Of a DNA stretch of 64,000 bases, positions 9,597 through 18,401 are shown in pieces (within the stretch, counting starts at the first letter, position 1; each line of letters begins with the position of its first letter). This stretch comes from Actinomyces respiraculi (GTDB lineage: Bacteria; Actinomycetota; Actinomycetes; Actinomycetales; Actinomycetaceae): contig NZ_CP063989.1 in assembly GCF_014595995.2 (NCBI RefSeq), forward strand, positions 1,240,001 to 1,304,000, written 5' to 3'. Position numbers and translations under genes: made by a program. The notes below the pieces were generated by a model. The model made no database searches, was not told where the DNA came from, and saw only the letters and a list, made by a program, of their open reading frames with translations.

Positions 9597-10196
9597 ATGT
9601 CCCGCACCGCACGAATCGAACGCACGACCAGTGAGTCCAGTGTCGTCGTCGAGATCGACCTCGACGGCATCGGCCGGACGGATATCAACACCACGGTCCC
9701 GTTCTACGACCACATGCTCACCGCGCTGGGCAAGCACTCCCTCATCGACCTGACGGTGCGCGCCAAGGGCGACACCGACATCGACGTCCACCACACGGTG
9801 GAGGACACGGCCATCTGCATCGGCGATGCCCTGAAGGTGGCGCTGGGGGACAAGCGCGGCATCAGCCGCTTCGGTGACGCCCTGGTCCCGCTCGACGAGG
9901 CCCTCGCCCAGGCCGTCGTCGACATCTCCGGGCGCCCCTACCTCGTCCACACCGGCGAGTCCGAGGCCTTCGCCCACCACCTCATCGGCGGCCACTTCAC
10001 GGGCTCCATGGTCCGCCACGTGCTCGAGGCGATCGCCTACCACGCCGGCATCTGCCTGCACGTGAGTGTCCTGGCCGGGCGCGATCCCCACCACATCGCC
10101 GAGGCGGAGTTCAAGGCTCTGGCCCGGGCACTGCGCACGGCCGTGTCGCCGGATCCCCGCGTCGAGGGCGTCCCTTCCACTAAGGGGTCGCTGTGA
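9597..10196 (+). CDS. hisB: Imidazoleglycerol-phosphate dehydratase (monofunctional)
   Basis: A 199-residue dehydratase of the sixth step of histidine synthesis. The two manganese-binding motifs are present: DVHHTVEDT near 63-71 and [17 protein letters not shown] near 163-179, along with [12 protein letters not shown] (37-48). There is no N-terminal phosphatase domain, as is usual in actinobacteria. The leader holds a doubled GACCAGGA unit, giving two AGGAG-like sites; the one 8 bases from ATG 9597 is the likely ribosome site. The stop overlaps the GTG of the next gene (GTGA). Confidence 0.96.
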   Translation: MSRTARIERTTSESSVVVEIDLDGIGRTDINTTVPFYDHMLTALGKHSLIDLTVRAKGDTDIDVHHTVEDTAICIGDALKVALGDKRGISRFGDALVPLDEALAQAVVDISGRPYLVHTGESEAFAHHLIGGHFTGSMVRHVLEAIAYHAGICLHVSVLAGRDPHHIAEAEFKALARALRTAVSPDPRVEGVPSTKGSL

Positions 10197-11068
10197 GCGG
10201 GCGCGAGGACATGCCCGGGGAGGTCCCGGGAGAGGACATCGACGCCGAGTTCGCTGCTCTCATGGCTGACGTGGACCTGCCTGAGGAGGCCGACGACGGT
10301 GCCGCTTCCAGCTCCGAGGTCGACGACGCGGAGGCCGACGTGCAGGAGACCGAGCCGGGGGACCAGGCTCCCGCGAAGGTCTCCATCGAGGACGTGCCCC
10401 ACAACACCTACCGCGACCCCGAGGCCTTGCCCGTGCCTGACGTCGGGGTCCCCGACGACATCTCGTCCCTTGAGGGCATGGCCCGGCTCGGACCCGCCGG
10501 TGAGGCCGTGCCCGCTCCCGTCACCCAGCCTGAGGGCCTACCGCACGCGATCAAGGTCGCCGTCGTCCTGACCCCGGTGGCCAACGCGCAGGCGTTGGCG
10601 GTGCTGTGCGCCGCCAGCGAGCTGGACTGCACGGTTGTGCCCTCGAGCTCGGGCGCTCTGGCCGTGAAGGAGCTTGTCTCCTCCCACGTTGAGTGGGACG
10701 TCAGCGAGCTCCTGGCCGGCGCTCAGACCGAGCCGGTCGAGGCTGCCGAGCTGGCCGGGGCGCTCTCGCGCCTGTCGAAGGCGGGCGTCGTGCTGCTGAC
10801 CGCGGACCTGGCCACGGACGTCGGCATCGAGGCAGGCCTGTCCGGCACCATCACGGCCCGCCACTACGCGGGCGGCACGGCGGGGGAGGAGACAAGCGCA
10901 GGTCTTGTGCTCGCCGCTGCGGACCCGGTTGTTGAGGACATCCTTGTGGGCATGACCCGGGCCGAGGACGTGCGTGGCGCGCTGCGTACCAGCGAGGTCA
11001 GGCCCGGGCGCACGGCACGCTGGCTCGGCCGTGGTCTGCGCGGGAACAAGGGGCCCGGCGCGCACTGA
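10193..11068 (+). CDS. Unknown acidic protein inside the his cluster
   Basis: A 291-residue protein translationally coupled to hisB (GTGA overlap). Residues 1-120 are low-complexity, strongly acidic and probably unstructured. From about 121 a folded region follows ([18 protein letters not shown]) with alternating beta-like and alpha-like stretches, ending in a basic tail ([13 protein letters not shown]). There are no cysteines of a metal site, no nucleotide-binding loop and no membrane helix. It matches no known histidine enzyme; position suggests a regulator or partner of HisB/HisH, but this is inference. I do not recognise the family. Confidence 0.8.
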   Translation: MSGREDMPGEVPGEDIDAEFAALMADVDLPEEADDGAASSSEVDDAEADVQETEPGDQAPAKVSIEDVPHNTYRDPEALPVPDVGVPDDISSLEGMARLGPAGEAVPAPVTQPEGLPHAIKVAVVLTPVANAQALAVLCAASELDCTVVPSSSGALAVKELVSSHVEWDVSELLAGAQTEPVEAAELAGALSRLSKAGVVLLTADLATDVGIEAGLSGTITARHYAGGTAGEETSAGLVLAAADPVVEDILVGMTRAEDVRGALRTSEVRPGRTARWLGRGLRGNKGPGAH

Positions 11069-11113
11069 GCTGCCCGCCATGGCCGTCAGCACCGGCCGAC
11101 GACGGCGGGCAGC
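11069..11113 (+). terminator. Terminator hairpin after the hisC-hisB-unknown unit
   Basis: Perfect 10-bp stem (11069-11078 with 11104-11113) directly after the stop codon, with a long loop that can itself pair (GGCC/GGCC). It separates this unit from hisH, which has its own -10 box. Confidence 0.6.
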
Positions 11114-11194
11114 GGGCCGTTGTGAGCGATGTCGATCAGGCTCCCGGCGGCGTGTGGTGCCTGAGACGCCTGCGGTGGCGTGCCCCGTCGCCGC

Positions 11195-11200
11195 TAGGGT
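11195..11200 (+). promoter_or_regulatory. Leaderless -10 box of hisH
   Basis: TAGGGT lies exactly six bases before the hisH ATG (11207), with no Shine-Dalgarno sequence, the same arrangement as hisD and hisC. Confidence 0.55.
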
Positions 11201-11206
11201 GGGCCC

Positions 11207-11884
11207 ATGAGCCAGCCCACCGTCGTCGTCCTGTCCTATGGCAGCGGGAACGTGCGCTCTGCCGTGCGCGCTCTTGAGCACGTCGGAGCCCAGGTCGAGC
11301 TCACCCACGACGCCGCCGCCGTCGAGACCGCAGACGGGCTGCTCGTGCCGGGCGTGGGCGCCTTCGCCTCCGTCATGGATCAGCTGCGCGCCGTCGACGC
11401 CCCCCGGCTCATCGACCGCCGTCTCGCTGGAGGCCGCCCCGTCCTGGGTATCTGCGTCGGCATGCAGGTGATGTTCGAGGCCTCCACTGAGTTCGCCACA
11501 GAGGCTGCTGCAGGGGCCGCCGACGCCCCGGCCCGTGCCCTCGCGCCCGGCCTCGGCCAGTGGCCCGGAACCGTCTCCCGGCTTAAGGCCGACGTCGTGC
11601 CCCACATGGGCTGGACGGAGGTCCGCGCCCCCGAGGGCACGGTCCTGTTCGACGGCATCGACGGCGAGCGCTTCTACTTCGTCCACTCCTACGCCGCCAA
11701 GACCAACCCCGCGGACCTGCTCGACGAGGGCCCCACCCGCCTGCCCCTGGCCGCCTGGGCCACACACGGCGAGGACTTCCTCGCCGCCGTCGAGAACGGG
11801 GCGCTGAGCGCCACCCAGTTCCACCCGGAGAAGTCCGGTGACGTCGGCGCCGAGCTCCTGCGCAACTGGCTCACCATCCTCTGA
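11207..11884 (+). CDS. hisH: Imidazole glycerol phosphate synthase, glutaminase subunit
   Basis: A 225-residue class I glutamine amidotransferase that supplies ammonia to HisF. The nucleophile is Cys83 in [11 protein letters not shown] (81-91), and the His-Glu pair is in FHPEKSG (205-211). The N-terminal [13 protein letters not shown] segment is typical of HisH. Its partner HisF is not encoded in this window. The next gene, hisA, follows after 32 bases with its own ribosome site. Confidence 0.95.
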   Translation: MSQPTVVVLSYGSGNVRSAVRALEHVGAQVELTHDAAAVETADGLLVPGVGAFASVMDQLRAVDAPRLIDRRLAGGRPVLGICVGMQVMFEASTEFATEAAAGAADAPARALAPGLGQWPGTVSRLKADVVPHMGWTEVRAPEGTVLFDGIDGERFYFVHSYAAKTNPADLLDEGPTRLPLAAWATHGEDFLAAVENGALSATQFHPEKSGDVGAELLRNWLTIL

Positions 11885-11916
11885 CCCCCTCACCCGCCCG
11901 CTTCCGAGAGGACCCC

Positions 11917-12660
11917 ATGCTCACCCTGCTCCCCGCCGTCGACGTCGCCGATGGCACGGCCGTCCGCCTCCTGAGGGGCGAGGCCGGCTCAGAGACCGAC
12001 TACGGCAGCCCCATTGACGCCGCCCGCGACTGGGTCGAGGCCGGGGCCGAGTGGATCCACCTCGTTGACCTCGACGCCGCTTTCGGACGCGGTTCCAACG
12101 CCGAGCTGCTCGAGCGCATCGTCGGCGAGGTCGGCATCAAGGTCGAGCTCTCCGGCGGTATCCGCGACGACGCCTCCCTCGCTCGCGCTCTGCGAGCGGG
12201 TGCCGCCCGCGTCAACCTCGGCACGGCGGCCCTGGAGGACCCCGAGTGGACCGAGAGGGTTATCGCCGAGCACGGGGACACGATCGCCGTCGGCCTGGAT
12301 GTGCGGGGTACAACCCTGGCCGCCCGCGGGTGGACCCGCGATGGCGGGGACCTGTGGGAGACCCTGGCGCGGCTCGACGCCGCCGGCTGCTCGCGCTACG
12401 TCGTCACCGACGTCACCAAGGACGGCACCCTCCAGGGCCCCAACATCACCCTGCTGCGCGAGGTCGCTGCCCGCACGAGCGCCCCCGTCGTCGCCTCCGG
12501 CGGCATCGCCCGTCTTGAGGACATCGCGGCCCTGGCCGCCCTCGTCGATGAGGGCATCGACTCCGCCATCGTCGGCAAGGCCCTGTACAACGGCAGTTTC
12601 TCGCTCCCGCAGGCGCTGAAGGTGGCGCGCGGCGCGAGTGTGGAGCAGGTGCGCGCATGA
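11917..12660 (+). CDS. hisA: Phosphoribosyl isomerase, HisA/PriA type
   Basis: A 247-residue (beta-alpha)8 barrel that isomerises ProFAR to PRFAR. Catalytic Asp9 ([10 protein letters not shown]) and the second aspartate in [16 protein letters not shown] are present, and [11 protein letters not shown] carries the arginine typical of PriA. The [11 protein letters not shown] form matches the actinobacterial bifunctional enzyme that also performs the TrpF reaction, so it may serve tryptophan synthesis too; that dual role is known for the family and inferred here. Start ATG follows GAGAGGA. Its stop overlaps the start of the SseB-like gene (ATGA). Confidence 0.93.
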   Translation: MLTLLPAVDVADGTAVRLLRGEAGSETDYGSPIDAARDWVEAGAEWIHLVDLDAAFGRGSNAELLERIVGEVGIKVELSGGIRDDASLARALRAGAARVNLGTAALEDPEWTERVIAEHGDTIAVGLDVRGTTLAARGWTRDGGDLWETLARLDAAGCSRYVVTDVTKDGTLQGPNITLLREVAARTSAPVVASGGIARLEDIAALAALVDEGIDSAIVGKALYNGSFSLPQALKVARGASVEQVRA

Positions 12661-13499
12661 GCGGGCTTGGGGCTGCCCCGTCGGCGCAGCCGGGTGACGA
12701 CGGCGCCCAGGCCGGGCGTGGTGCCGACCCCCAGGTGGCGGCAGCGCTGGCCGCACGGGCCAAGATGGCGCGCCTGCTGGCGGCCCCGACCCCCTTCAGC
12801 GACGACGACGGCTCCGCCGACCCGGCCGTCATCGCGGCCCTGGAGGCCACCGGGCTGCCCCGCCACGAGTACCTCGACGCCCTGTGGGCGGCACTGGCCG
12901 CCAGCCGGGTCATCGTGCCGGTTGCCGCCCACGCCATCACCGGGGGCCTCAGCGGTCCTGGTCCGGACGCTACCGGGGCGCCCGGACACGAGGTCCACAC
13001 CGCCGATGCCGCCCAGGACGCCGCGACCCTCGCCGTCGACCTGCCCGACGGGCACATCGCCCTACCTGTCTTCACCAGCGTCGAGGCCATGCGGGCCTGG
13101 AGGGACGACGTGCGCCCCGTCCCCGTCCAGCCCGGGCGCGCCGCCCAGGTGGCCGTCCTCGAGACGGACCAGTTGTGGGTTCTGGACCCCGGCACCCGTG
13201 ACCTGCGCCTGCCGCGCCCGGCCGTCGTGGCGCTGGCCGGCGGCGAGGACTGGGTGCCCTCGTGGCGCAACGAGCCCGTTCAGGCCGAGGTGGCCGCCCA
13301 GCTCGGGGCCATCGAGGGGATCACGGGCGTGGCCTTCGCGCCGGGGGAGGGCGCTGAGTTGCGTGTCTTCCTGCGCCTGGACTCCTCCGGCGGCATGTCG
13401 GCCGTCGCGGCCGCCCTGGAGGAGTGCCAGATGGTGATGGTCAACCCCGCCTGGGGCGAGCTGATCGATACCCTCGAGCTGTGTCCCGTTCCCGCCTGA
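12657..13499 (+). CDS. SseB-like domain protein
   Basis: A 280-residue soluble protein coupled to hisA by an ATGA overlap. The C-terminal two thirds fit the SseB/YdjX-like family: [13 protein letters not shown], then a segment around [22 protein letters not shown], then an acidic beta-rich end with [10 protein letters not shown]. The first ~30 residues are low-complexity. SseB-like genes often sit beside hisA/priA and infC in actinobacteria, but no biochemical role is established. It is the last gene before the infC promoter. Confidence 0.75.
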   Translation: MSGLGAAPSAQPGDDGAQAGRGADPQVAAALAARAKMARLLAAPTPFSDDDGSADPAVIAALEATGLPRHEYLDALWAALAASRVIVPVAAHAITGGLSGPGPDATGAPGHEVHTADAAQDAATLAVDLPDGHIALPVFTSVEAMRAWRDDVRPVPVQPGRAAQVAVLETDQLWVLDPGTRDLRLPRPAVVALAGGEDWVPSWRNEPVQAEVAAQLGAIEGITGVAFAPGEGAELRVFLRLDSSGGMSAVAAALEECQMVMVNPAWGELIDTLELCPVPA

Positions 13500-13584
13500 G
13501 CCTTGCATGTTTCACCGGTGCGGACGTGGGCAGACTCACGTGAGCGCCGACGGCGGTGGCCTGGGAACTGCCTGGACAGCCTGG

Positions 13585-13818
13585 TAACGTGGCTTATCGA
13601 CCGACCGGGGCTCGTCCCCGGACCGCAAGCGGAGCAATCCCACCTGGGTCCTCTCATGGGGGCCGGGTCATGCGAGGAGCGATCCTCGCGGTCGCCACGC
13701 CATCGGCGTGGGCGCGACCGTACTCCCCAGGAGTACATGAAGGGCCTCCGTGCGCGTCAAGCGGCGGAGGCCTTCTTCGTCGCCGTGGTCACTCGTCTCC
13801 CAGAAGTGAGGAACTCCC
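13585..13818 (+). promoter_or_regulatory. infC leader: promoter and five consecutive hairpins
   Basis: The 319-base gap between the SseB-like gene and infC has a -10-like TAACGT (13585-13590) and then five hairpins in series: H1 13605-13621 (6 bp), H2 13672-13689 (7 bp, GCGA loop), H3 13689-13720 (7+6 bp with a bulge), H4 13721-13735 (6 bp, 3-nt loop) and H5 13743-13772 (8 bp, followed by TTCTT). H5 looks like an intrinsic terminator, so the leader may attenuate infC-rpmI-rplT. Ribosomal protein L20 or IF-3 would be the natural effectors by analogy with other bacteria. Confidence 0.6.
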
Positions 13819-14454
13819 ATCAGCGAGCCCCGTATCAACGAACGGATCCGCGTCCCCGAGGTGCGCCTCGTCGGTCCTAGCGGTGAGCAGGTCGGTGTCG
13901 TCCGTGTCGAGGACGCCCTGCGTCTTGCCGAGGAGGCCGACCTCGACCTCGTCGAGGTGGCCCCCGACGCGCGCCCCCCGGTGTGCAAGCTCATGGACTA
14001 CGGCAAGTTCAAGTACGAGTCGGCCATGAAGGCGCGTGACGCCCGCCGTAACCAGGCGAACACGCAGCTCAAGGAGATTCAGTTCCGCCCCAAGATCGAC
14101 GACCACGACTACGCCACCAAGATGGGGCACGTCGAGCGTTTCCTTAAGGGCGGGGACAAGGTCAAGTGCATCGTCCGCTTCCGCGGCCGCGAGCAGTCCC
14201 GCCCCGAGCTGGGCATCCGCCTGCTCCAGAAGGTCGCCGAGCAGGTCGGTGAGCTCGCCACCATCGAGTCCCACCCCCGTCAGGACGGCCGCCAGATGGT
14301 CATGGTCCTCGCCCCGACCCGCAAGAAGGCCGAGCTCAAGTCGGATCAGCGTCGCCGCCGCGAGGAGGCCAGGGCCACCCGCCGAGCCGAGAAGCACGCG
14401 GGCAAGGGCGAGGCAGCGGCCCCGTCGGCAACGGCCCCCGCTGAGCAGGCCTGA
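13819..14454 (+). CDS. infC: Translation initiation factor IF-3, non-canonical AUC start
   Basis: A 211-residue IF-3, which binds the 30S subunit and checks initiator tRNA and start-codon pairing. The family N-terminus [18 protein letters not shown] is fully encoded, but the frame has a stop (TGA 13807-13809) just upstream and no ATG, GTG or TTG before it. The only codon at the right place is ATC 13819, six bases after GAGGA (13808-13812). The first standard start, GTG 13861, would delete 14 conserved residues and has no ribosome site. Later blocks [25 protein letters not shown] and FLKGGDKVK are typical. The C-terminal 30 residues are basic then Ala/Pro-rich. First gene of infC-rpmI-rplT. 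Confidence 0.93.
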   Translation: MSEPRINERIRVPEVRLVGPSGEQVGVVRVEDALRLAEEADLDLVEVAPDARPPVCKLMDYGKFKYESAMKARDARRNQANTQLKEIQFRPKIDDHDYATKMGHVERFLKGGDKVKCIVRFRGREQSRPELGIRLLQKVAEQVGELATIESHPRQDGRQMVMVLAPTRKKAELKSDQRRRREEARATRRAEKHAGKGEAAAPSATAPAEQA

Positions 14455-14543
14455 CGCCCACAGCCCACCCCCACCCCACCGGCATCCCGCGTGGGGTCCA
14501 CAGCCCAGGCGCAAGCCTGACGGCCGACAAGAGGAATCCAAGA

Positions 14544-14738
14544 ATGCCGAAGAACAAGACGCACTCCGGTGCCAAGAAGCGCTTCCGGGTCACCGGCAGC
14601 GGCAAGCTCATGCGTGAGCAGGCCAACAAGCGCCACCTGCTCGAGGTCAAGTCCTCGCGCCGCAAGCGCAAGCTGTCGATGGACCAGCCGGTTGACAAGG
14701 CCGATCAGCGTCAGGTCAAGAGGTTGCTCGGTCTCTGA
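14544..14738 (+). CDS. rpmI: 50S ribosomal protein L35
   Basis: A 64-residue, very basic protein of the large subunit. [21 protein letters not shown], then [16 protein letters not shown], is the classic L35 pattern. ATG follows AAGAGGA. It lies between infC and rplT in the standard order, 89 bases after infC and 30 before rplT. Confidence 0.97.
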   Translation: MPKNKTHSGAKKRFRVTGSGKLMREQANKRHLLEVKSSRRKRKLSMDQPVDKADQRQVKRLLGL

Positions 14739-14768
14739 CCGGCCCCGTCACGTCTAAGGAGTCATCAC

Positions 14769-15149
14769 ATGGCACGTGTGAAGCGGGCAGTCAACGCCCA
14801 CAAGAAGCGTCGTTCCGTCCTCGAGCAGGCCTCCGGCTACCGCGGCCAGCGCTCGCGCCTCTATCGCAAGGCCAAGGAGCAGGTCACCCACTCCGGCGTC
14901 TACGCCTTCCGTGACCGTCGCGCGCGCAAGGGCGACTTCCGCCGCCTGTGGATCCAGCGCATCAACGCCGCGGCTCGCGCCGAGGGCCTGACCTACAACC
15001 GGTTCATCCAGGGACTCGGCCTCGCCGGTGTCGAGGTGGACCGCCGCATGCTCGCCGAGCTCGCCGTCAACGAGCCCGCCGCCTTCACCGCCCTCGTCGA
15101 GGTCGCCAAGAAGGCCCTGCCGACCGACGTCAACGCCCCCAAGGCCTGA
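14769..15149 (+). CDS. rplT: 50S ribosomal protein L20
   Basis: A 126-residue assembly protein of the 50S subunit. The N-terminus [15 protein letters not shown] followed by [18 protein letters not shown] and the C-terminal globular part [11 protein letters not shown] are diagnostic. ATG follows TAAGGAG. In several bacteria L20 represses its own operon by binding the infC leader, so the structured leader at 13585-13818 is a candidate target. A strong terminator follows. Confidence 0.97.
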   Translation: MARVKRAVNAHKKRRSVLEQASGYRGQRSRLYRKAKEQVTHSGVYAFRDRRARKGDFRRLWIQRINAAARAEGLTYNRFIQGLGLAGVEVDRRMLAELAVNEPAAFTALVEVAKKALPTDVNAPKA

Positions 15150-15168
15150 CGCCGGCACACGCATCGCC

Positions 15169-15203
15169 ACGGCGCCGCCACCCCTCTCGGGTGGCGGCGC
15201 CGT
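15169..15203 (+). terminator. Terminator of the infC-rpmI-rplT operon
   Basis: Perfect 15-bp GC-rich stem (15169-15183 with 15189-15203), 5-nt loop CTCTC, 20 bases after the rplT stop. Confidence 0.85.
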
Positions 15204-15230
15204 CGTCGTCCCCGGGACGGGCCGGCGGTG

Positions 15231-15282
15231 CTGCTCGTGCCTGAGGCCAACTGCTCGTGCCTGAGGCCAACTGCTCGTGCCT
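15231..15282 (+). repeat. 20-bp tandem repeat, about 2.6 copies
   Basis: The unit CTGCTCGTGCCTGAGGCCAA occurs exactly at 15231-15250 and 15251-15270, with a partial third copy (first 12 bases) at 15271-15282. It lies between the rplT terminator and the trmH-like -10 box (15309-15314). Copies are identical, so the duplication is recent or maintained. Confidence 0.85.
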
Positions 15283-15308
15283 GTGCCGCTGCTGGGCCGG
15301 CGGTCCCG

Positions 15309-15314
15309 TACCCT
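15309..15314 (+). promoter_or_regulatory. Leaderless -10 box of the rRNA methyltransferase gene
   Basis: TACCCT lies seven bases before the ATG at 15322, with no Shine-Dalgarno sequence between. Confidence 0.5.
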
Positions 15315-15321
15315 CGCTGCC

Positions 15322-16209
15322 ATGACTAAGCGCACCGATGGCAGCACCTGGATTCCCGGCATCGCGATGCCCCGCCCCGAGGGGGCGCGCGCCCCGCGTC
15401 GCGACGTCATCGACAACCCCGGCTCCCAGCGCGTCACCCGCGTTGCCGCCCTCGCCCGCCGGGGCCAGCGCACCCGCCACGGCCGCTTCCTCGTTGAGGG
15501 CCCGCAGGGCGTGCGCGAGGCTGTCGCCCATGTGCCCGCGCATGTCCTCGACCTCTACGTCACCGAGGCGGCTGCCCAGCGTCACGTCGGCCTCCTCGAC
15601 CAGGCCCACGCCGCGCGCCTGTACGTCCACCGCGTCACCGACCAGGTGATGGCCGCCATGAGCACCGACGCCCAGGGACTGCTCGCCGTCGTCTCCACCG
15701 AGGCGCTGGCCCGAACCGCCGGCCTTGACGAGGTGCTGGCCGGCGCCCGGCTCGTCGCCGTCCTCACCGAGGCCCAGGACCCCGGCAACGCCGGCACCAT
15801 CATCCGGGCCGCTGACGCCGCCGGGGCCGACGCCGTCCTCCTGGCCCGCGGCAGCGTCGAGGTCACCAACCCCAAGGTTGTGCGTGCCACCGCCGGCAGC
15901 CTCTTCCACCTGCCCGTCATCAGCGGCCTGGAGCTCACCGAGGTCGTCGAGGCCCTGCACACGGCCGGGTTGACGGTCCTGGCGGCCGACGCGCACGGGG
16001 AGCACGACCTGTTCGAGGTCGACGCCCTGCTGGCGCAGCCGAGCGCCTGGCTGCTGGGCAACGAGGCTCGGGGCCTGGGGCCCGAGGCCCTGTCCCAGGC
16101 GGACGCCGTCGTCGCCATCCCTGTCTTCGGGTCCGCCGAGTCCCTCAACGTCTCGACCGCTGCAGCCGTGTGCCTCTACGCCTCCGCGCGTGCCCAGTAT
16201 GCGGGCTGA
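15322..16209 (+). CDS. SpoU/TrmH-family RNA 2'-O-methyltransferase
   Basis: A 295-residue SPOUT methyltransferase, probably acting on 23S rRNA, using S-adenosylmethionine. The N-terminal part GRFLVEGPQGVREA is the substrate-binding domain. The trefoil-knot motifs follow: motif 1 DPGNAGTIIRAADAAG, motif 2 WLLGNEARGL and motif 3 IPVFGSAESLNVSTAAA. ATG 15322 is chosen because of the -10 box seven bases before it and the natural protein start MTKRTDGS. A TrmH/TsnR-type gene after rplT is the normal actinobacterial order, and it is usually followed by pheS; here 5 kb of other genes intervene. Confidence 0.9.
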   Translation: MTKRTDGSTWIPGIAMPRPEGARAPRRDVIDNPGSQRVTRVAALARRGQRTRHGRFLVEGPQGVREAVAHVPAHVLDLYVTEAAAQRHVGLLDQAHAARLYVHRVTDQVMAAMSTDAQGLLAVVSTEALARTAGLDEVLAGARLVAVLTEAQDPGNAGTIIRAADAAGADAVLLARGSVEVTNPKVVRATAGSLFHLPVISGLELTEVVEALHTAGLTVLAADAHGEHDLFEVDALLAQPSAWLLGNEARGLGPEALSQADAVVAIPVFGSAESLNVSTAAAVCLYASARAQYAG

Positions 16210-16221
16210 GCAACCACGGGG

Positions 16222-16293
16222 TTGACGCGCCCGCCCGCACGACTGCTAGCGTCAGGGCGTCCAGAACAGCCGTGTGTGCGGAGCATCTCCGCA
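16222..16293 (+). promoter_or_regulatory. Promoter and leader hairpin of the glutamate-type ABC operon
   Basis: A -35 TTGACG (16222-16227) and a -10 TAGCGT (16247-16252) with a 19-bp spacer. About 25 bases into the transcript is a perfect 7-bp hairpin TGCGGAG/CTCCGCA (16277-16293). The 5' UTR to GTG 16397 would be about 140 nt. Confidence 0.55.
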
Positions 16294-16396
16294 CCGCACC
16301 TCTGAGGGAGGGAACTCGTGCGCTCGCGAATGTGTTGCTGTCACTGTCACTGACAGTTCCAGCCCCATTCGCCCACGACCTCAGAAAGAGGCGACC

Positions 16397-17161
16397 GTGA
16401 CCGCACCCCAGCCCACCCCGGCCGGACACCCGCTCGTCCGCCTCAGCCACGTGACCAAGCGCTTCGGCAGTTTCACGGCCCTGGATGACGTCAGCCTGGA
16501 TGTCAACGCCGGTGAGGTCGTCGTCGTCATTGGGGCCTCCGGCTCGGGCAAGTCCACCCTGTGCCGCACGATCAACCGGCTCGAGACCATCGACTCGGGC
16601 ACCATCGAGATCGACGGCGAGCGCCTGCCCGAGGAGGGCAAGGACCTGGCCCGCCTGCGCGCCGAGGTCGGGATGGTCTTCCAGTCCTTCAACCTCTTCC
16701 CACACCGCACGGTCCTGGACAACATCACGCTCGCCCCCATGCGGGTGCGCCGCGTGCCCCGGGCACAGGCCGAGGCGCGCGCCCGCGAGCTCCTCGAGCG
16801 CGTCGGTCTGGCCGACCAGGCCTCCAAGCGTCCCACCCAGCTCTCCGGCGGGCAGCAGCAGCGCGTCGCCATCGCCCGCGCCCTGGCCATGGACCCCAAG
16901 GTCATGCTTTTCGACGAACCTACGAGCGCCCTGGACCCGGAGATGATCAACGAGGTCCTCGACGTCATCAAGGACCTCGCCTCCAGCGGCATGACGATGC
17001 TCGTCGTCACCCACGAGATGGGCTTCGCCCGCTCGGTCGCGGACCGCGTCGTCTTCATGGACGAGGGGCAGATCGTCGAGGACGCCGCCCCCGAGCAGTT
17101 CTTCACCGCCCCCGCCACGCAGCGCGCACGCGACTTCCTGTCGAAGATCCTCAGTCACTGA
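16397..17161 (+). CDS. Polar amino-acid ABC transporter ATP-binding protein (GluA/GlnQ type)
   Basis: A 254-residue ATPase that powers the transporter encoded by the next three genes. Walker [11 protein letters not shown]-loop [11 protein letters not shown] (the form typical of amino-acid importers), signature LSGGQQQR, Walker [15 protein letters not shown] and H-loop VVTHEMGF are all intact. GTG 16397 follows AGAAAGAGG; an in-frame ATG far upstream would add unrelated sequence. The order ATPase, binding protein, permease, permease matches the corynebacterial gluABCD glutamate uptake operon, so glutamate or a related amino acid is the likely substrate. Confidence 0.88.
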   Translation: MTAPQPTPAGHPLVRLSHVTKRFGSFTALDDVSLDVNAGEVVVVIGASGSGKSTLCRTINRLETIDSGTIEIDGERLPEEGKDLARLRAEVGMVFQSFNLFPHRTVLDNITLAPMRVRRVPRAQAEARARELLERVGLADQASKRPTQLSGGQQQRVAIARALAMDPKVMLFDEPTSALDPEMINEVLDVIKDLASSGMTMLVVTHEMGFARSVADRVVFMDEGQIVEDAAPEQFFTAPATQRARDFLSKILSH

Positions 17162-17308
17162 CCCCGCCGGGTGCCCACGGCCCGCCGACGGCGCCCGCCC
17201 GACCACCTCGGCCGTCGGCCCCACGCCGCCGGACCTTCCGGAACCGGGACGCCACCAGACGCCCCGCGCCCTGACGGGCCTCGGCCCGTCGCCACGAAAG
17301 GAGTCCTC

Positions 17309-18283
17309 ATGGCGAACCTCAACCGCCGCACCCTGCTCACCGCCTCCGGCGCCCTGTCGCTGGCCGCCGTCCTGGCTGCCTGCGCTGACACGGGTGCGGA
17401 CGGCCAGGCCGTCTCCGCGTCCACCGACGGGGGCTTCGCGGCGTCGGCCGGCTACGACACGGCCATCAGCTCGGGGCCGGTCGCTGCGGATGATGTCGTC
17501 GCCGCCTCCGCCTGGGCCAGCGCCGTGAAGCAGGCCGGTGTCCTGCGCGTCGGAGGGGTCAAGACCTCCCAGGTCTTCTCCCTCGAGGACCCGGCCACCG
17601 GCAAGGTCGCCGGCTTCGACGCCGCCCTGTCCCAGGCCCTGGCCCGCTACATCCTCGGCGGCGACGACCCCTACGCGCTCACCGAGCTCACCGTCGTGAC
17701 CTCCGACACCCGTGAGACGCTCCTGGAGAACGGTTCCGTGGACGCCGTCTTCGCGACCTACACCATCACTCCGGCACGCGCCGAGAAGATCTCCTTCGCC
17801 GGCCCCTACTACTCCTCCGGCCAGGCGGTGCTCGTGCGCGCCGAGAACACGGGGATCACGGGGGTCGACACCCTGGCGGGCCGTACGGTCGCCGTGCAGT
17901 CCAACTCCTCCTCCGGCCCGGCTCTGGACGAGGCCGCCCCCGAGGCCCAGCAGGTCCAGTTCGAGGCGCACACGGACTGCGTGGCCGCCCTGGAGGCCGG
18001 GCAGGTCGAGGCCTACGTCGTCGATCACTCGCTGCTGCTGAGCACGCTGCTGGGCAACGACGGCCTGAAGATCGTGGGCGAGCCCTTCACGCAGGACCCC
18101 TATGGCATTGGCCTGCCCAAGGGCTCCGACGCCCAGGCCTTCGTCAACACCTTCCTCACGACCATCGAGTCCGACGGCACATGGGAGGCGATCTGGCGGG
18201 CCACCATCGGCACCGTGCTGGATGAGTCCGAGGCGCCCGAGCCCCCGGCGATCGGCTCCGTGCCCGGCTCCGAGCCGGCCTGA
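17309..18283 (+). CDS. Amino-acid ABC transporter substrate-binding lipoprotein (GluB type)
   Basis: A 324-residue extracellular binding protein. The N-terminus has arginines NRR, a hydrophobic core and the lipobox LAAC with Cys25 as the lipid-modified residue, so it should be anchored on the outer face of the membrane. The SBP_bac_3 fold is recognised from VLRVGGVKTSQVFSLEDPA, the hinge segment VDAVFATYTITPARAEKISF and GPYYSSGQAVLVR. ATG follows GAAAGGAG. A hairpin separates it from the permease genes, which would give more binding protein than permease. Confidence 0.88.
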   Translation: MANLNRRTLLTASGALSLAAVLAACADTGADGQAVSASTDGGFAASAGYDTAISSGPVAADDVVAASAWASAVKQAGVLRVGGVKTSQVFSLEDPATGKVAGFDAALSQALARYILGGDDPYALTELTVVTSDTRETLLENGSVDAVFATYTITPARAEKISFAGPYYSSGQAVLVRAENTGITGVDTLAGRTVAVQSNSSSGPALDEAAPEAQQVQFEAHTDCVAALEAGQVEAYVVDHSLLLSTLLGNDGLKIVGEPFTQDPYGIGLPKGSDAQAFVNTFLTTIESDGTWEAIWRATIGTVLDESEAPEPPAIGSVPGSEPA

Positions 18284-18290
18284 TCCGCCC

Positions 18291-18327
18291 CGTCGTCGGC
18301 CCCGCCCCGGTGGTGGGGCCGACGACG
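18291..18327 (+). terminator. Intra-operon hairpin between binding protein and permease genes
   Basis: Perfect 13-bp stem (18291-18303 with 18315-18327), 11-nt loop. It lies inside the operon, so it more likely causes partial termination or protects the upstream mRNA than full termination. Confidence 0.65.
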
Positions 18328-18401
18328 ACGCCCCGGCGCCACCGGTGCCTGCACCCACCACCCGCCGATGACCCCACCCACCGATGAGCAGGAGCCACCC
18401 C

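Noticed and set aside
7527..10094. An 855-codon open frame on the minus strand
   Set aside because: It lies opposite the MetE-like gene, hisC and hisB. High-GC codon bias leaves the antisense frame open; its composition is Gly/Val/Arg-rich without any protein motif.
13503..13880. A 125-codon frame across the infC leader
   Set aside because: It crosses all leader hairpins, overlaps infC in another frame and has no protein-like composition or ribosome site.
15231..15282. Tandem repeat considered as a CRISPR array
   Set aside because: Units are directly adjacent with no spacers, and no cas genes are in the window.
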